Shown: positions 36,116 to 45,956, counted from the first letter of the stretch. The stretch: DNA of 64,000 nucleotides from Sulfitobacter sp. M05 (GCF_029285175.1 NZ_JABEDH010000008.1:62001-126000); one strand, 5' to 3'. Made by a program: numbers and translations. The notes: generated by a model from the sequence alone, not told the origin.

Positions 36116-37302
36116 GCAGGCAAAACAAGAGTGAAGATATTCCAAAAGACCGGTTAACGGGTGCCTTGCGGCGTGGGTCGGTTAAAAAGCACGTGGCAGC
36201 GATTCATGTGTCCGGCAAGCTGACGCTGTTGCAGCGCAAGCTGAGCAATGTTCTTTTGTTGAACGCCTATGACACGCTGACAACCGGTCAGGTTCATATG
36301 ATCGACGCCCGCACCCTGTGCTTGATGATTGGTTATAACTCCAACGACATGGACACCCTCAAAGCGAGCCTGCGTGGCCTTGCAGAGACTGTTGCCGAAT
36401 GGGACATGCTGGATGATCAGGGGCAACAGGAATGGGGTGTTTCCAGTTTGCTAAGCTACGCACGCCTTAAGGGCGGGGTCTGCGAATATGCCTATTCGCC
36501 GGCGCTGGCGGCAAAGCTGAACGATCCGGCGGTATTTGCGCTGATCAATTTGAATATTCAGCGCCGTTTCACCTCGGGCCATGCTTTGGCGCTTTATGAG
36601 AACTGCTACCGGTTTATCCGCACCGGCAGTACCGGCTGGTGGTCTCTTGATTTGTTCCGTCGGTTGATGGGAGTCGAGGACAGCGAATATTACGCGATCT
36701 ACAAACATCTGAACGCCAAGATTATCAAAACCGCAGTTGCCGAAGTGAACAAGACGTCGAATATCGTCGTCACACCCGAGATCCGCAAACGGGGCAGGGC
36801 GGTGACCGATATCCGTTTCAAGATCAGCGAGAACCCACAGCTGGCGATTCTCGATCTGGATGACGGAACCGGTGTACGCCGGTCGGATGTATATGCCCGA
36901 TTGCAGGCGCTGGGGGTAAGCGACCGATTGGCCCGCCAGTGGATCGCACAGCATGGCGAAGACCATATCGCCGAGAAAATCGCCTATGTGAGCCAACAGC
37001 GCAATGTGAAGAACCCTGTGGGATATCTTTCTGCCGCCCTCCGGGACGGGTTCAGCGCAGAGGCAAGGCCCGCCGCGGTCTCGACGTCACGCGCGAAGGA
37101 TCTGGAACGTATTCGTGATCTGGTTGCGTCGCGCACACCAACCCAACGGGATGCGGACAGACGGTTGTTCATGTCAAAAATTGACTCGGCTGATGCCCTT
37201 GCCGATTTTGAACGGCATGGTTGGATGTCGGCGCTGAATACAGTCTCTATCAAGGCATTCTGGCAGGAAATGGTGCCGGACAGCTTTGACAGCCCGTCTT
37301 GA
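36112..37302 (+). CDS. rep: Rep_3-type replication initiator
   Basis: 396-aa plasmid replication initiator. The N-terminal winged-helix domain is recognised by VSGKLTLLQRKLSNVLLLNAYD and GYNSNDMDTLKASLRGLAET, followed by a second winged-helix domain (WWSLDLFRRLMGVEDSEYYAIYKHLNAKI). The C-terminal ~150 residues are less typical. These proteins bind iterons and open the adjacent AT-rich DNA; here both lie directly upstream. In roseobacter replicon naming this is a RepB-like type, distinct from RepABC, RepA and DnaA-like systems. A chromosomal relic of an integrated plasmid remains possible. Confidence 0.85.
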   Translation: MSRQNKSEDIPKDRLTGALRRGSVKKHVAAIHVSGKLTLLQRKLSNVLLLNAYDTLTTGQVHMIDARTLCLMIGYNSNDMDTLKASLRGLAETVAEWDMLDDQGQQEWGVSSLLSYARLKGGVCEYAYSPALAAKLNDPAVFALINLNIQRRFTSGHALALYENCYRFIRTGSTGWWSLDLFRRLMGVEDSEYYAIYKHLNAKIIKTAVAEVNKTSNIVVTPEIRKRGRAVTDIRFKISENPQLAILDLDDGTGVRRSDVYARLQALGVSDRLARQWIAQHGEDHIAEKIAYVSQQRNVKNPVGYLSAALRDGFSAEARPAAVSTSRAKDLERIRDLVASRTPTQRDADRRLFMSKIDSADALADFERHGWMSALNTVSIKAFWQEMVPDSFDSPS

Positions 37303-37359
37303 TTGTCGGCAGTCGATAGACATCCCGCCAGCACAGTCATTACTGACGGGATGGTCGCA

Positions 37360-37830
37360 TTAGTCTTTGAACACCGCAAGGCCCAGCCATTCGGCCACTA
37401 CGGCGGGGGTCTCCTCCCCTTCGATTTCGATGGTCAGGATATTGGTCCGCAAGAGATCGGTCTTGCTGCGAGCCTTGACCTCTTTCAGGGTAAATCGGCC
37501 CCGCAACCGGCTACCGGCACGGACTGGCATCAGAAATCGTATTTTGTTCATACCATAGTTGATGCCCATGACCTGACCGGGCAACATCGCAAAACAATCA
37601 TAGGCAAAGCGGCTGGCAAGTGACAACGTCAGGAACCCGTGGGCAATGGTGCCCCCGAAAGGGGTTTCAGCGGCCGCGCGTTCTGGATCCGTATGAATCC
37701 ACTGCGTATCCTGAGTGGTTTGCGCAAACTGGTCGATCATCGGTTGATCAACGGTAATCCAGTTCGAAACGCCAACTTCGGTCCCAATTTGTTTTTCCGC
37801 TTCGGAAAGGGCAGTTTGCAAGGAGGACAT
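37360..37830 (-). CDS. MaoC-family (R)-specific enoyl-CoA hydratase
   Basis: 156-aa single hot-dog hydratase. The catalytic Asp/His pair lies in TQDTQWIHTDPERA, followed by GGTIAHGFLTLSL, the standard MaoC hydratase-2 motif. It hydrates trans-2-enoyl-CoA to (R)-3-hydroxyacyl-CoA, so it would supply the hydration step that is otherwise missing from the downstream beta-oxidation genes (no crotonase is present). Eleven bases before the MDR gene on the same strand. Confidence 0.88.
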   Translation of the reverse strand: MSSLQTALSEAEKQIGTEVGVSNWITVDQPMIDQFAQTTQDTQWIHTDPERAAAETPFGGTIAHGFLTLSLASRFAYDCFAMLPGQVMGINYGMNKIRFLMPVRAGSRLRGRFTLKEVKARSKTDLLRTNILTIEIEGEETPAVVAEWLGLAVFKD

Positions 37831-37841
37831 CTGCGGCCTCC

Positions 37842-38846
37842 TTATGACGGGTCTGCGGCAACGCGCACCATGCGCTTGCCTTTGTTTTCGCCGGCAAGCA
37901 GACCGATCAACGCCTGCGGGGCATTTTCCAGCCCGTCAACGATGTCTTCTGTTACCTTGATCTGGCCAGTGCCAACCCAATGCTGCATCGCACGGATGCA
38001 TTTTTCATCGTTATGCGCAAAATCCATCACGATAAAACCTTCCATCTTGAGGCGCTTAACCACGATCACACCTGGCAGGTTGCGCGGGCCGCTTGGGGCG
38101 TCGGTGTCATACTGGCTGATTGCACCGCAGCAGATCACCCGGCCTTTTTCATTCATGAAATTCAAAGAAGATTCCAGAATTTTCCCGCCGACATTGTCGA
38201 AATAGACATCGACGCCATTAGGGCAGGCGGCGGCCAGTTTTTTGCTTAGGCCAGCTTCGCGGTAATCAATACAGGCGTCAAAGCCGAGTTCATTCTCGAC
38301 CCATTTGCATTTCTCCGCCCCGCCAGCGATGCCAACAACGCGACAGCCAAGCGCCTTGGCGATCTGGCCTACGTAGCCGCCAACGGATCCCGCCGCAGCT
38401 GAGACCAGAACCGTTTCACCTGCCACGGGGTTCCCGATCGAAAGCAACCCGTGATAGGCTGTTTTCCCCGCGATACCGTAGACCGACATAAGGTGCGAAA
38501 GAGTCTCTACCTTGGGCAGTTTCTGTACTTTGCGGGCGTTGGCTGTGATGTAGTCCGACCATGTTGCTTCGGCGGCGACAATATCTCCGATGGCCAGTCG
38601 CGGACTGTTGGATTCCATAACTTCGCAGACGGCGTAGGTTGGCATAGGGTCGCCGGCCTGAACTGCGGCGCGATAGGTCGCGCCCTTCATCCAGGACCGG
38701 TTTGCAGCATCGATTGACATCAATATGACGCGCAACAGGACTTCGCCGTCCCCCGCGACGGGCATTTCATTCTCTACCAAGGCGAAATGGTCCTGTGATA
38801 GGGCATCAGTGGGAAGTTCAGCGACGGTGATCTGGCGGTTTTGCAT
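37842..38846 (-). CDS. Zinc-free MDR reductase (NADP-dependent, LTB4DH/CurA-like)
   Basis: 334-aa medium-chain reductase of the leukotriene-B4-dehydrogenase type. VSAAAGSVGGYVGQIAKALGCRVVGIAGG is the NADP-binding Rossmann motif, and DVYFDNVGGKILESSLNFMNEKGRVICCGAISQY is diagnostic of this branch. It usually reduces the C=C of enones or enoyl compounds. ATG 38846 was chosen; a 90-codon upstream extension lies antisense to the phosphatase gene. It is co-directional with maoC and divergent (40 bp) from the histidine phosphatase gene. Confidence 0.85.
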   Translation of the reverse strand: MQNRQITVAELPTDALSQDHFALVENEMPVAGDGEVLLRVILMSIDAANRSWMKGATYRAAVQAGDPMPTYAVCEVMESNSPRLAIGDIVAAEATWSDYITANARKVQKLPKVETLSHLMSVYGIAGKTAYHGLLSIGNPVAGETVLVSAAAGSVGGYVGQIAKALGCRVVGIAGGAEKCKWVENELGFDACIDYREAGLSKKLAAACPNGVDVYFDNVGGKILESSLNFMNEKGRVICCGAISQYDTDAPSGPRNLPGVIVVKRLKMEGFIVMDFAHNDEKCIRAMQHWVGTGQIKVTEDIVDGLENAPQALIGLLAGENKGKRMVRVAADPS

Positions 38847-38886
38847 GGGATGTGTCCTATTGTGATGAAACAGAAAGAGGTGAAAG

Positions 38887-39543
38887 ATGAAAGAGGCACG
38901 GCAGCACAGGTTTAGACCTGCCAAAGGTGCGGCGGATTTGTTGTTGATACGGCACGGCGAAACGCAAGCGGCGGTGCGCGGCGAGAGCTTTCCGATGATC
39001 GAAGGGCAGGGCGATCCGGCGCTGCGCCCTGAAGGAGAGGCGCAGGCCGCCGCGGTTGGCGAAAGGTTGAAAACAGAGCCTATCTCGGCTGTTTTCGTCA
39101 CAACCATGCAGCGCACTCATCAAACGGCGGCCCCCCTGGCGCGGCATTTGGGTATCGTACCGAAGGTCGAGCGTGACCTGCGGGAGGTCTTCCTTGGGGA
39201 TTGGGATGGCGGCGAATTCCGGTTTCGGGCGGCGGACAACGATCCTGCCATCCTGCGGGCGCGCGCGCGTCAGGAATGGGGTGAGCTGCCCGGTGCGGAA
39301 ACCACCGCGCAACTGCAAACGCGGGTGCGGGCGGGGTTGTTGCGGATTGCGCAGGCCCACCCGGACGAGTTGGTTGCGGTTGTCGTGCATGGCGGTGTCA
39401 TCGCCGCTGCCTTGTCCATCGCAACCGGATCCCCTGCCTTTGCTTTCAACGGCGCGGACAACGGATCGATCAGTCGCCTTGTGATCCGCGGCGAAGAGAT
39501 GACCCTGCGTGGTTTTAATGATGTGTCGCATTTAAGGAGCTAA
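38887..39543 (+). CDS. Histidine phosphatase family protein (canonical)
   Basis: 218-aa phosphoglycerate-mutase-like phosphatase. The phospho-accepting LLIRHGET motif is at ~19-26, an acidic residue is in LREVFLGDWDGG, and the second histidine is present in VAVVVHGGVI. Substrate unknown. It is one of two such genes in the island; this one keeps all the expected catalytic residues. It ends 9 bp before a convergent MDR gene. Confidence 0.85.
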   Translation: MKEARQHRFRPAKGAADLLLIRHGETQAAVRGESFPMIEGQGDPALRPEGEAQAAAVGERLKTEPISAVFVTTMQRTHQTAAPLARHLGIVPKVERDLREVFLGDWDGGEFRFRAADNDPAILRARARQEWGELPGAETTAQLQTRVRAGLLRIAQAHPDELVAVVVHGGVIAAALSIATGSPAFAFNGADNGSISRLVIRGEEMTLRGFNDVSHLRS

Positions 39544-39552
39544 AGCCCGGAT

Positions 39553-40551
39553 CTATTCCATTGTGACCACGACCTTGCCCAGTACCTTTCGGTCTGACAG
39601 CAGGGTCAGTGCATCCCCGGCCTGCGCCAGTGGATAGCTGGCAGAGATGCGCGGCTTGATCTTGCCCTCTCCATAAAGACGGAACAGATCGCCCATGTTT
39701 TCGATGTGGTTCTGCGGTTCGCGCATGGTATGTGCGCCCCAGAAAACCCCAACGATCTGACAGCCTTTCAGCAATGTCAGGTTCAGTGGGATTTGTGGAA
39801 TGCCCGCCGGAAACCCCACCACAAGGTAGCGGCCTTTCCATGCCAAAGCGCGCACTGCGGGTTCTGCATAATCCCCGCCAACGGCATCATAAACAACGTC
39901 AACGCCGTCGCCGCCGGCCAGTTTTTTGATTTGGTTGGAGAACTCCTTTTTCGTGGCGCGGTCTGACATGTCGCGGGAATAGATGATGGTTTCGTCCGCC
40001 CCAAGGTCCCGGCAAAATTGCGCTTTTTCCTTCGATGAAACCGCGGCAATAACACGCGCGCCAGCGGCTTTGCCCAATTCGATGGCTGCAACGCCAACAC
40101 CACCAGCGGCACCGAGGATCAGAAGGGATTCACCTTCCTTGATTTCGGCCCGGTCCTTCAGCGCATGATGCGAGGTGCCATAGGTCAGAACAAAGCAGGA
40201 GGCCTCGTCATAGGGCATGTTGTCGGGAATTTTGATGACACGTTCGGCATCGGCAACAACCTCTGTTGCAAAGCCGCCAAAGCCTGTCATGGCAAGCACA
40301 CGATCACCAACGGCAAGGTGTTTTACACTCTCTCCGACGGCCTCGATCTCGCCGGCGATTTCACCGCCGGGGGCGAAAGGGCGGGGCGGCTTCATCTGAT
40401 ACATGTCACGGATGATTAGTGTATCCGGAAAGTTCACGCCTGCGGCTTTCACCTTGATACGCACCTGCTTTTTGCCGGGTTCAGGTGTGGTCATGTTTTC
40501 CAGCACCAGTGTTTCCGGCCCGCCAACTTCCTTGCTCAGCATTGCTTTCAT
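39553..40551 (-). CDS. NADPH:quinone oxidoreductase-type MDR
   Basis: 332-aa zinc-free MDR of the quinone oxidoreductase class. AAGVNFPDTLIIRDMYQMKPPRP-type N-terminus (AGVNFPDTL), LILGAAGGVGVAAIELGKAAG for NADPH binding, and DVVYDAVGGDYAEPAVRAL. ATG 40551 follows GGGGAGAAG. Divergent (137 bp) from the acyl-CoA dehydrogenase operon, which probably starts in this gap. It may reduce an enoyl or quinone intermediate of the pathway. Confidence 0.83.
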   Translation of the reverse strand: MKAMLSKEVGGPETLVLENMTTPEPGKKQVRIKVKAAGVNFPDTLIIRDMYQMKPPRPFAPGGEIAGEIEAVGESVKHLAVGDRVLAMTGFGGFATEVVADAERVIKIPDNMPYDEASCFVLTYGTSHHALKDRAEIKEGESLLILGAAGGVGVAAIELGKAAGARVIAAVSSKEKAQFCRDLGADETIIYSRDMSDRATKKEFSNQIKKLAGGDGVDVVYDAVGGDYAEPAVRALAWKGRYLVVGFPAGIPQIPLNLTLLKGCQIVGVFWGAHTMREPQNHIENMGDLFRLYGEGKIKPRISASYPLAQAGDALTLLSDRKVLGKVVVTME

Positions 40552-40688
40552 CGTCTTCTCCCCCATTTGCTTTGCGCTGAAAGTGGGACGTGGCGTCGTG
40601 ACTTGTCAATCGCAATTCGGGTCGCCATTCTGCACAGCGGAATGGATGTCCGCAAACTGACGTGACGTCTTTAGGGAGGAATTTGAGA

Positions 40689-41855
40689 ATGACTGTGAAT
40701 TCAAGAGATGAATTCCGCGCCGAGCTGCGTGCGTGGTTGGAGGAGAACTGTCCGCAGGAGATGCGCGACGGCGGCATGACGGAAGATAGTATTTGCTGGG
40801 GGGGCAAGAATTGGGTCTTTACCTCCGAGGCGCAAAAGCTGTGGTTGGAGCGTTGCGCCGCCAAAGGATATACTGTGCCGACTTGGCCTGTTGAATATGG
40901 CGGTGCGGGCCTGACGCGGGAACAGGAAAAGGTGTTTCACGAAGAGATGGAGGCGATCAACGCGCGCTCTCCATTGCAGAGTTTTGGTATCTGGATGCTG
41001 GGACCGGCCTTGTTGCACTTTGGCTCGCACGCGCAAAAGCTGCACTATCTTCCGCCAATTGCGCGGGGGGAAATTCGGTGGTGTCAGGGGTATTCAGAGC
41101 CAGGCGCGGGCTCTGATCTTGCGAACGTCCAGACCAAGGGTGAGGACAAGGGCGACCATTGGTTGGTCAACGGGCAGAAAATCTGGACCTCCTATGCTGA
41201 TCGGGCCGATTGGATTTTTGCTTTGGTCCGGACAGACAAGGACGCGCCCAAGCACAAAGGCATTTCGTTCCTGTTGTGTGACATGGAACAGGAAGGTGTT
41301 GAGACACGCCCGATCAAGATGATCTCGGGCATCTCGCCGTTTTGCGAAACATTCTTTACCGATGCGAAAATTCCCAAGGAACAGATTGTCGGGACAGAGA
41401 ATCGTGGTTGGGATGTTGCCAAATATCTGTTGACCCACGAGCGCGAGATGATTTCGGGCGGGGGTGCCGGATTGTCGGGCGGGGGGCGCGCATTGGGTGC
41501 GGTGATTGCCGATACAGTCGAAGAGATGGACGTCACGTTGCGGGCGGATGCGATGCGCTGTGAGATTGACGCGCTGGCCATTGGCCTTACGCTGGAACGT
41601 TACAAGGACCAGTCAGAAGCGGGGCAAGGCGCGGGTGATGCATCGGCGATGCTGAAATACATGGGCACCGAATTGAACAAGCAACGTCACGAGCTGATGA
41701 TGTCTGCCGGCGGTTCTGATGCGCTTGAGTGGGACGGACCTTTGGGCAACCGCGCGGGCGACTGGCTGCGCACCAAGGCGAATTCGATTGAAGGGGGCAC
41801 ATCCGAAGTGATGCTGTCGATTGTATCTAGGCGTGTATTGGGGTTGCCGGCATGA
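40689..41855 (+). CDS. Acyl-CoA dehydrogenase, catalytic-type (alpha) subunit
   Basis: 388-aa acyl-CoA dehydrogenase. WCQGYSEPGAGSDLANVQT is the flavin/acyl site loop, VNGQKIWTSYADRADWIFAL the middle domain, and the C-terminus has IEGGTSEVMLSIVSRRVLGLP. An acidic residue in LTHEREMISGG may be the base. ATG 40689 follows AGGGAGGAA, so a nine-codon GTG extension was rejected. It overlaps the second ACAD gene by ATGA. This pairing is that of the two-subunit (alpha2beta2) acyl-CoA dehydrogenases found for bulky or steroid side chains in actinobacteria and proteobacteria. Confidence 0.88.
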   Translation: MTVNSRDEFRAELRAWLEENCPQEMRDGGMTEDSICWGGKNWVFTSEAQKLWLERCAAKGYTVPTWPVEYGGAGLTREQEKVFHEEMEAINARSPLQSFGIWMLGPALLHFGSHAQKLHYLPPIARGEIRWCQGYSEPGAGSDLANVQTKGEDKGDHWLVNGQKIWTSYADRADWIFALVRTDKDAPKHKGISFLLCDMEQEGVETRPIKMISGISPFCETFFTDAKIPKEQIVGTENRGWDVAKYLLTHEREMISGGGAGLSGGGRALGAVIADTVEEMDVTLRADAMRCEIDALAIGLTLERYKDQSEAGQGAGDASAMLKYMGTELNKQRHELMMSAGGSDALEWDGPLGNRAGDWLRTKANSIEGGTSEVMLSIVSRRVLGLPA

Positions 41856-42967
41856 GCAAGCTAGTGATGAGCGAAGAAGAAACTATGTTGGCCGATATGG
41901 CGCGTGGGTTTCTGGATGGCGCGGCGCCGGTCTCCAAATTCCGCCAGATGCGCGATGCGGGCGAGACCTTTGACCGGGCCTTGTGGAAAGAAATGGCGGA
42001 TATGGGATGGGCCGGTGTGCTGGTGCCCGAGGATGCAGGTGGTTCAGACATGGGGTTCGCCGCGGCCAATATCATTGCGCGTGAAATGGGTAAGACGTTG
42101 GCCGTATCGCCGTTCCTGTCTTCTGCGGTGATTGCGGCAACGGCGTTGAAACATGTCTCTGACACGCGTGCCAGAGACGCATTGGCTAAGATCGCGGCAG
42201 GTGACATGACCTATGCTTTGGCCGTGGACGAAGGAGTTAAGTTCGACCCCGAAGGCACGGCCATGGAGGCCAAGGCCGACGGCAACGGTTTCCGTCTGAA
42301 TGGGAAGAAGCAGTTTGTGGTAGACGGGGCGCTTGCCGATCGTTTGCTGGTGCTGGCCAGAACCGAGAATGGTCTGACCTTGTTTGATATTCCGGCAGAT
42401 CGCGCCGGGATCGAACGCAATGCGTCGAATATGATTGATGCCCGCGACGTGGCGCGGATCAATTTTGACAATGTCGAAGCCACCGGAGGCGATGTTCTGG
42501 GGGCGGTTGATAATGCAATGGATGTTTTGAAACCGGCGTTGCAGGCAGGGCAGGCGGCTTTGGCCGCAGAGATGTCTGGCCTGTCGGCAGGAGCATTCGG
42601 CATGACCGTTGAGTACCTGAAAGAGCGCAAACAATTCGGCATTGAAATTGGCCGCTTTCAGGCATTGCAACACCGCGCTGCCCATCTTTGGTGTGAGATC
42701 GAGGTGACGGCATCGGCAATCCTGAATGCAGGTCGTAAGCTTGACGACGATCCCGAAAACGCCGGTTTGGCTGTTTCGCTGGCCAAAGCCCGCGCGACAG
42801 ACACCGCCAAGCTGGCCGTGATCGAAGGTGTTCAGATGCATGGCGGTATCGGCATGACCGATGCCTTCGATATGGGTTTTTACATGAAACGCGCCCGTGT
42901 GGGTGCCGAATGGCTGGGGGATTACTCCTACCATGCCGAAAAAGTCGCAGCAGCGAGAGGGTTTTAA
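41852..42967 (+). CDS. Acyl-CoA dehydrogenase, second (beta) subunit
   Basis: 371-aa acyl-CoA dehydrogenase that differs from its neighbour. It has no standard acyl-site loop in the middle domain (the region reads LNGKKQFVVDGALADRLLVLA) and lacks the C-terminal GGTSE motif; it does have VQMHGGIGMTDAFDMGFYMKR, the FAD-contact motif. That complements the alpha subunit and suggests a shared active site in a heterotetramer. Overlaps its partner by 4 bp, and the SDR gene begins 1 bp after its stop. Confidence 0.85.
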   Translation: MSKLVMSEEETMLADMARGFLDGAAPVSKFRQMRDAGETFDRALWKEMADMGWAGVLVPEDAGGSDMGFAAANIIAREMGKTLAVSPFLSSAVIAATALKHVSDTRARDALAKIAAGDMTYALAVDEGVKFDPEGTAMEAKADGNGFRLNGKKQFVVDGALADRLLVLARTENGLTLFDIPADRAGIERNASNMIDARDVARINFDNVEATGGDVLGAVDNAMDVLKPALQAGQAALAAEMSGLSAGAFGMTVEYLKERKQFGIEIGRFQALQHRAAHLWCEIEVTASAILNAGRKLDDDPENAGLAVSLAKARATDTAKLAVIEGVQMHGGIGMTDAFDMGFYMKRARVGAEWLGDYSYHAEKVAAARGF

Positions 42968-42968
42968 G

Positions 42969-43790
42969 ATGGATATTCAATCACTGTTCGGTTTGGAGGG
43001 CAAAGTGGCTTTGGTCACTGGTGGCGCAACCGGCATCGGCCGCATGGCCTGCGAGGGGCTGGTACGTGCGGGGGCTACTGTCTTGATGGCCAGCCGAAAA
43101 GGCGATGCCTGCGAAGCAGTCGCGGCAGAGCTGAACGCATTGGGCGCATCCGGCAAGGCCATCGGTTTTGCGGGCGATGTCGGCAGCGAAGCCGGTGTCG
43201 ACGCGCTGGTTGCTGCGGTGAAAGCGCGTACCGACAAGCTTGATATCCTGATGAATAACGCCGGGATCACCTGGGGTGCCCCACTGGGGCAGTTCCCGCA
43301 TCAGGCCTGGGAAAAGGTAATGAACGTCAATGTCGCCGGCATGTTCGATCTAACGCAAAAGCTGTTGCCGATGCTGATGGCGGGTGCCAGCGTCGATGAT
43401 CCGGCGCGGGTGGTTAACGTCGGTTCTGTCATGGGCGAGCGGGAAATGGGCGACGGGGCCTATTCTTATTCCATGTCCAAAGCCGCCGTGCATCACATGA
43501 CGCGGATTCTGGGTAAAGAACTCGCCGGCAAGCATATCACGGTGAATGCGCTGGCACCGGGGCCATTTGTGTCCAAGATGACCGCCTTTGCGACCCATGA
43601 TGAAGATACCCGTGAGAAGGTGGGCAAAGACGTGCCCGTTGGCCGGGTTGGTCGTGATGAGGATATTGCGGGCTGTATGCTGTTCCTGTGTGGACGGGGC
43701 GGGGCCTATGTAACGGGGGCCATCCTTCCGGTAAGTGGCGGCATCAATGTGATGTCTGGCCCGAACATTTTTGAACAGGCGCTGCACTGA
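42969..43790 (+). CDS. Short-chain dehydrogenase/reductase
   Basis: 273-aa classical SDR. VTGGATGIGRMACEGLV for cofactor binding, NNAGITWGAP, and the active-site Y-x3-K in YSYSMSKAAVHH with the serine in VNVGSVMGER. ATG 42969 is right after the dehydrogenase stop (TAAGATG); a 24-codon extension into the ACAD gene was rejected. It probably oxidises a hydroxyacyl-CoA or a keto group. It shares 1 bp with the next SDR gene. Confidence 0.87.
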   Translation: MDIQSLFGLEGKVALVTGGATGIGRMACEGLVRAGATVLMASRKGDACEAVAAELNALGASGKAIGFAGDVGSEAGVDALVAAVKARTDKLDILMNNAGITWGAPLGQFPHQAWEKVMNVNVAGMFDLTQKLLPMLMAGASVDDPARVVNVGSVMGEREMGDGAYSYSMSKAAVHHMTRILGKELAGKHITVNALAPGPFVSKMTAFATHDEDTREKVGKDVPVGRVGRDEDIAGCMLFLCGRGGAYVTGAILPVSGGINVMSGPNIFEQALH

Positions 43791-44716
43791 TGGCCGAGAT
43801 CAGATTTGAGGGTCGCGTGGCAATTGTCACTGGCGCGGGCACGGGGCTGGGGCGGTCACACGCTCTTGGTCTTGCCCGGCGCGGGGCCAAAGTTGTGGTG
43901 AACGATTTGGGTGTGGCCCGCGACGGAACCGGCACATCGTCTGAAGCGGCAGAGGCTGTCGTCGCCGAGATCAGGGCGATGGGCGGCGAGGCCATGGCGC
44001 ACGGGTGCGATGTCTCGGATGAAGCCGGCGTTCAGGATATGGTGGCACAGGCGATGGAAGCCTGGGGCCGCGTTGATATTGCGGTAAATAACGCCGGCAT
44101 CCTGCGCGACCGGACATTTGCCAAAATGGAGATGTCTGATTTCCGCAAAGTTGTGGATGTGCATCTGATCGGATCGGCGAATGTGGCGCACGCCTGCTGG
44201 CCGATCATGCGGGAACAAAAATACGGGCGTATTGTCTTCACGGCCTCAGGATCTGGGCTTTATGGCAACTTTGGTCAATCCAATTACGGTGCCGCCAAAG
44301 CGGCGATGATGGGATTGATGAATGTTCTGCATATGGAAGGTGCGCGTGACAATATTCGGGTCAATACCCTTGCCCCCACTGCAGCGACACGGATGACCGA
44401 AGAGTTGTTGCCTGCCGAAGCGGCGGCGTTGCTGGCCCCTGAAACCATCACACCGGGATTGTTGTATCTGGTGAGTGAAGATGCGCCGAGCCGGTTCATC
44501 ATGGGGGCCGGCGCGGGCAGTTTTGCTCAGACGCGGGTCTATGAGACACAAGGCATCACTTTGCTGGACGATGAAAACACACCCGAAGCGGTGGCCGCAA
44601 AATTTGAAGAAATGACTGACCCAGCAGATCAACAGGATTTGCCGGACGCTTTCAGCCAAACCAAAAAATACGCTCTCAATGCAGCCAAGGCACGCGGCCT
44701 GAAGCTGGATTGGTAA
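43790..44716 (+). CDS. SDR of the peroxisomal multifunctional enzyme type ((3R)-hydroxyacyl-CoA dehydrogenase)
   Basis: 308-aa SDR whose N-terminus ([20 protein letters not shown], then [14 protein letters not shown]) has the long inserted form seen in the dehydrogenase domain of eukaryotic MFE-2/HSD17B4. Active site: Y-x3-K in [13 protein letters not shown] with FTASGSG before it. A (3R)-hydroxyacyl-CoA dehydrogenase would match the (R)-product of the MaoC hydratase at 37.4 kb. Its start overlaps the previous stop (TGATG). Confidence 0.85.
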   Translation: MAEIRFEGRVAIVTGAGTGLGRSHALGLARRGAKVVVNDLGVARDGTGTSSEAAEAVVAEIRAMGGEAMAHGCDVSDEAGVQDMVAQAMEAWGRVDIAVNNAGILRDRTFAKMEMSDFRKVVDVHLIGSANVAHACWPIMREQKYGRIVFTASGSGLYGNFGQSNYGAAKAAMMGLMNVLHMEGARDNIRVNTLAPTAATRMTEELLPAEAAALLAPETITPGLLYLVSEDAPSRFIMGAGAGSFAQTRVYETQGITLLDDENTPEAVAAKFEEMTDPADQQDLPDAFSQTKKYALNAAKARGLKLDW

Positions 44717-44738
44717 ACGACATTCAAGGAGAAATCAC

Positions 44739-45935
44739 ATGCGTGATGCAGTAATCGTTTCAACAGCACGCACCCCGATCGGCAAAGCCTATCGGGGTGC
44801 GTTTAACAACACCACGCCGCAGGAGCTGGCAGGCCATGCAATTGCCCATGCGGTTGAGCGGGCCGGCGTTGACCCGGCCGCGGTACAGGATGTCTTGTTA
44901 GGGGCGGCGTTGCAGCAGGGCCATTCTGCGGGCAACATTGCCCGGCAGGCGGCAGTGCGCGCAGGGCTTCCGGTCAGCGTGGCCGGGATGTCGATGGACC
45001 GCCAATGCGCGTCAGGCATGATGGCAATTGCGACAGCGGCCAAGCAGGTTGTCATGGACGGTATGGATGTTGTTGTCGGCGGTGGTGTCGAAAGCATTTC
45101 CATGGTGCAAACACCAGAGATGCGCGTGAAGGCCGACAAATGGCTGATGGAGCATAAGCCTGAGATTTACATGTCGATGCTGGAAACAGCAGAGACCGTT
45201 GCCGCACGTTATAACGTCAGCCGCGACAGCCAGGATGAATATGCCGCCCGCTCGCAGGAGCGTACGCATCTGGCACAGCAAGCGGGCAAGTTCGATGACG
45301 AGATTGTGCCATTGCCCTCAAAGATGATGGTTCAGGACCGCGAGACAAAAGAGATTTCCAGCCACGAGGTCACGCTGGAAAAAGACGAGGGCAACCGCCC
45401 CGGCACTCTTGCTAAGGATCTTGCGGGGCTGAAACCTGTTCACAAAGACGGAATCCATATTAAAGAAGGTAAATTCATCACTGCCGGTAACGCATCGCAA
45501 TTGAGCGATGGCGCGTCCGCATCCGTTGTTATGGAAGCAAAAGCGGCAGAAAAGGCAGGGTTGCAGCCGCTGGGCCGTTACGTTGGTGTGATGGCCGCAG
45601 GGTGTGAACCAGACGAGATGGGGATTGGCCCGATCTATGCGGTGCCCGCTTTGCTTAAGGCGCATGGGTTGACGATGGATGATATCGGTCTGTGGGAACT
45701 GAACGAAGCCTTTGCCGTTCAGGTAATCCAGTCGCGTGATGTTCTGGGCATTCCGGATGAATTGTTGAACGTCAACGGCGGTGCAATCTCTATTGGCCAC
45801 CCTTATGGGATGTCTGGCGCGCGCATGGTTGGTCATGCCTTGATCGAAGGCAAACGCCGCGGCGCGAAATATGTTGTCTGCACCATGTGTGTTGGCGGCG
45901 GCATGGGGGCTGCCGGTCTTTTCGAAGTTCTGTAA
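44739..45935 (+). CDS. Acetyl-CoA acyltransferase (thiolase)
   Basis: 398-aa thiolase with all three active-site regions: the acyl-accepting cysteine in [12 protein letters not shown] (~residue 89), the histidine in [18 protein letters not shown], and the second cysteine in [16 protein letters not shown]. It cleaves 3-ketoacyl-CoA, ending the beta-oxidation round set up by the preceding genes. Good ribosome-binding site (AAGGAG) and 22 bp after the SDR gene. A hairpin follows at 45957. Confidence 0.92.
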   Translation: MRDAVIVSTARTPIGKAYRGAFNNTTPQELAGHAIAHAVERAGVDPAAVQDVLLGAALQQGHSAGNIARQAAVRAGLPVSVAGMSMDRQCASGMMAIATAAKQVVMDGMDVVVGGGVESISMVQTPEMRVKADKWLMEHKPEIYMSMLETAETVAARYNVSRDSQDEYAARSQERTHLAQQAGKFDDEIVPLPSKMMVQDRETKEISSHEVTLEKDEGNRPGTLAKDLAGLKPVHKDGIHIKEGKFITAGNASQLSDGASASVVMEAKAAEKAGLQPLGRYVGVMAAGCEPDEMGIGPIYAVPALLKAHGLTMDDIGLWELNEAFAVQVIQSRDVLGIPDELLNVNGGAISIGHPYGMSGARMVGHALIEGKRRGAKYVVCTMCVGGGMGAAGLFEVL

Positions 45936-45956
45936 CCGTGCAATTTGCCAACAAAC

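Noticed and set aside
42044-42934. 296-codon open frame antisense to the second acyl-CoA dehydrogenase gene
   Set aside because: Shadow of a well-supported gene; no motif and no ribosome-binding site.
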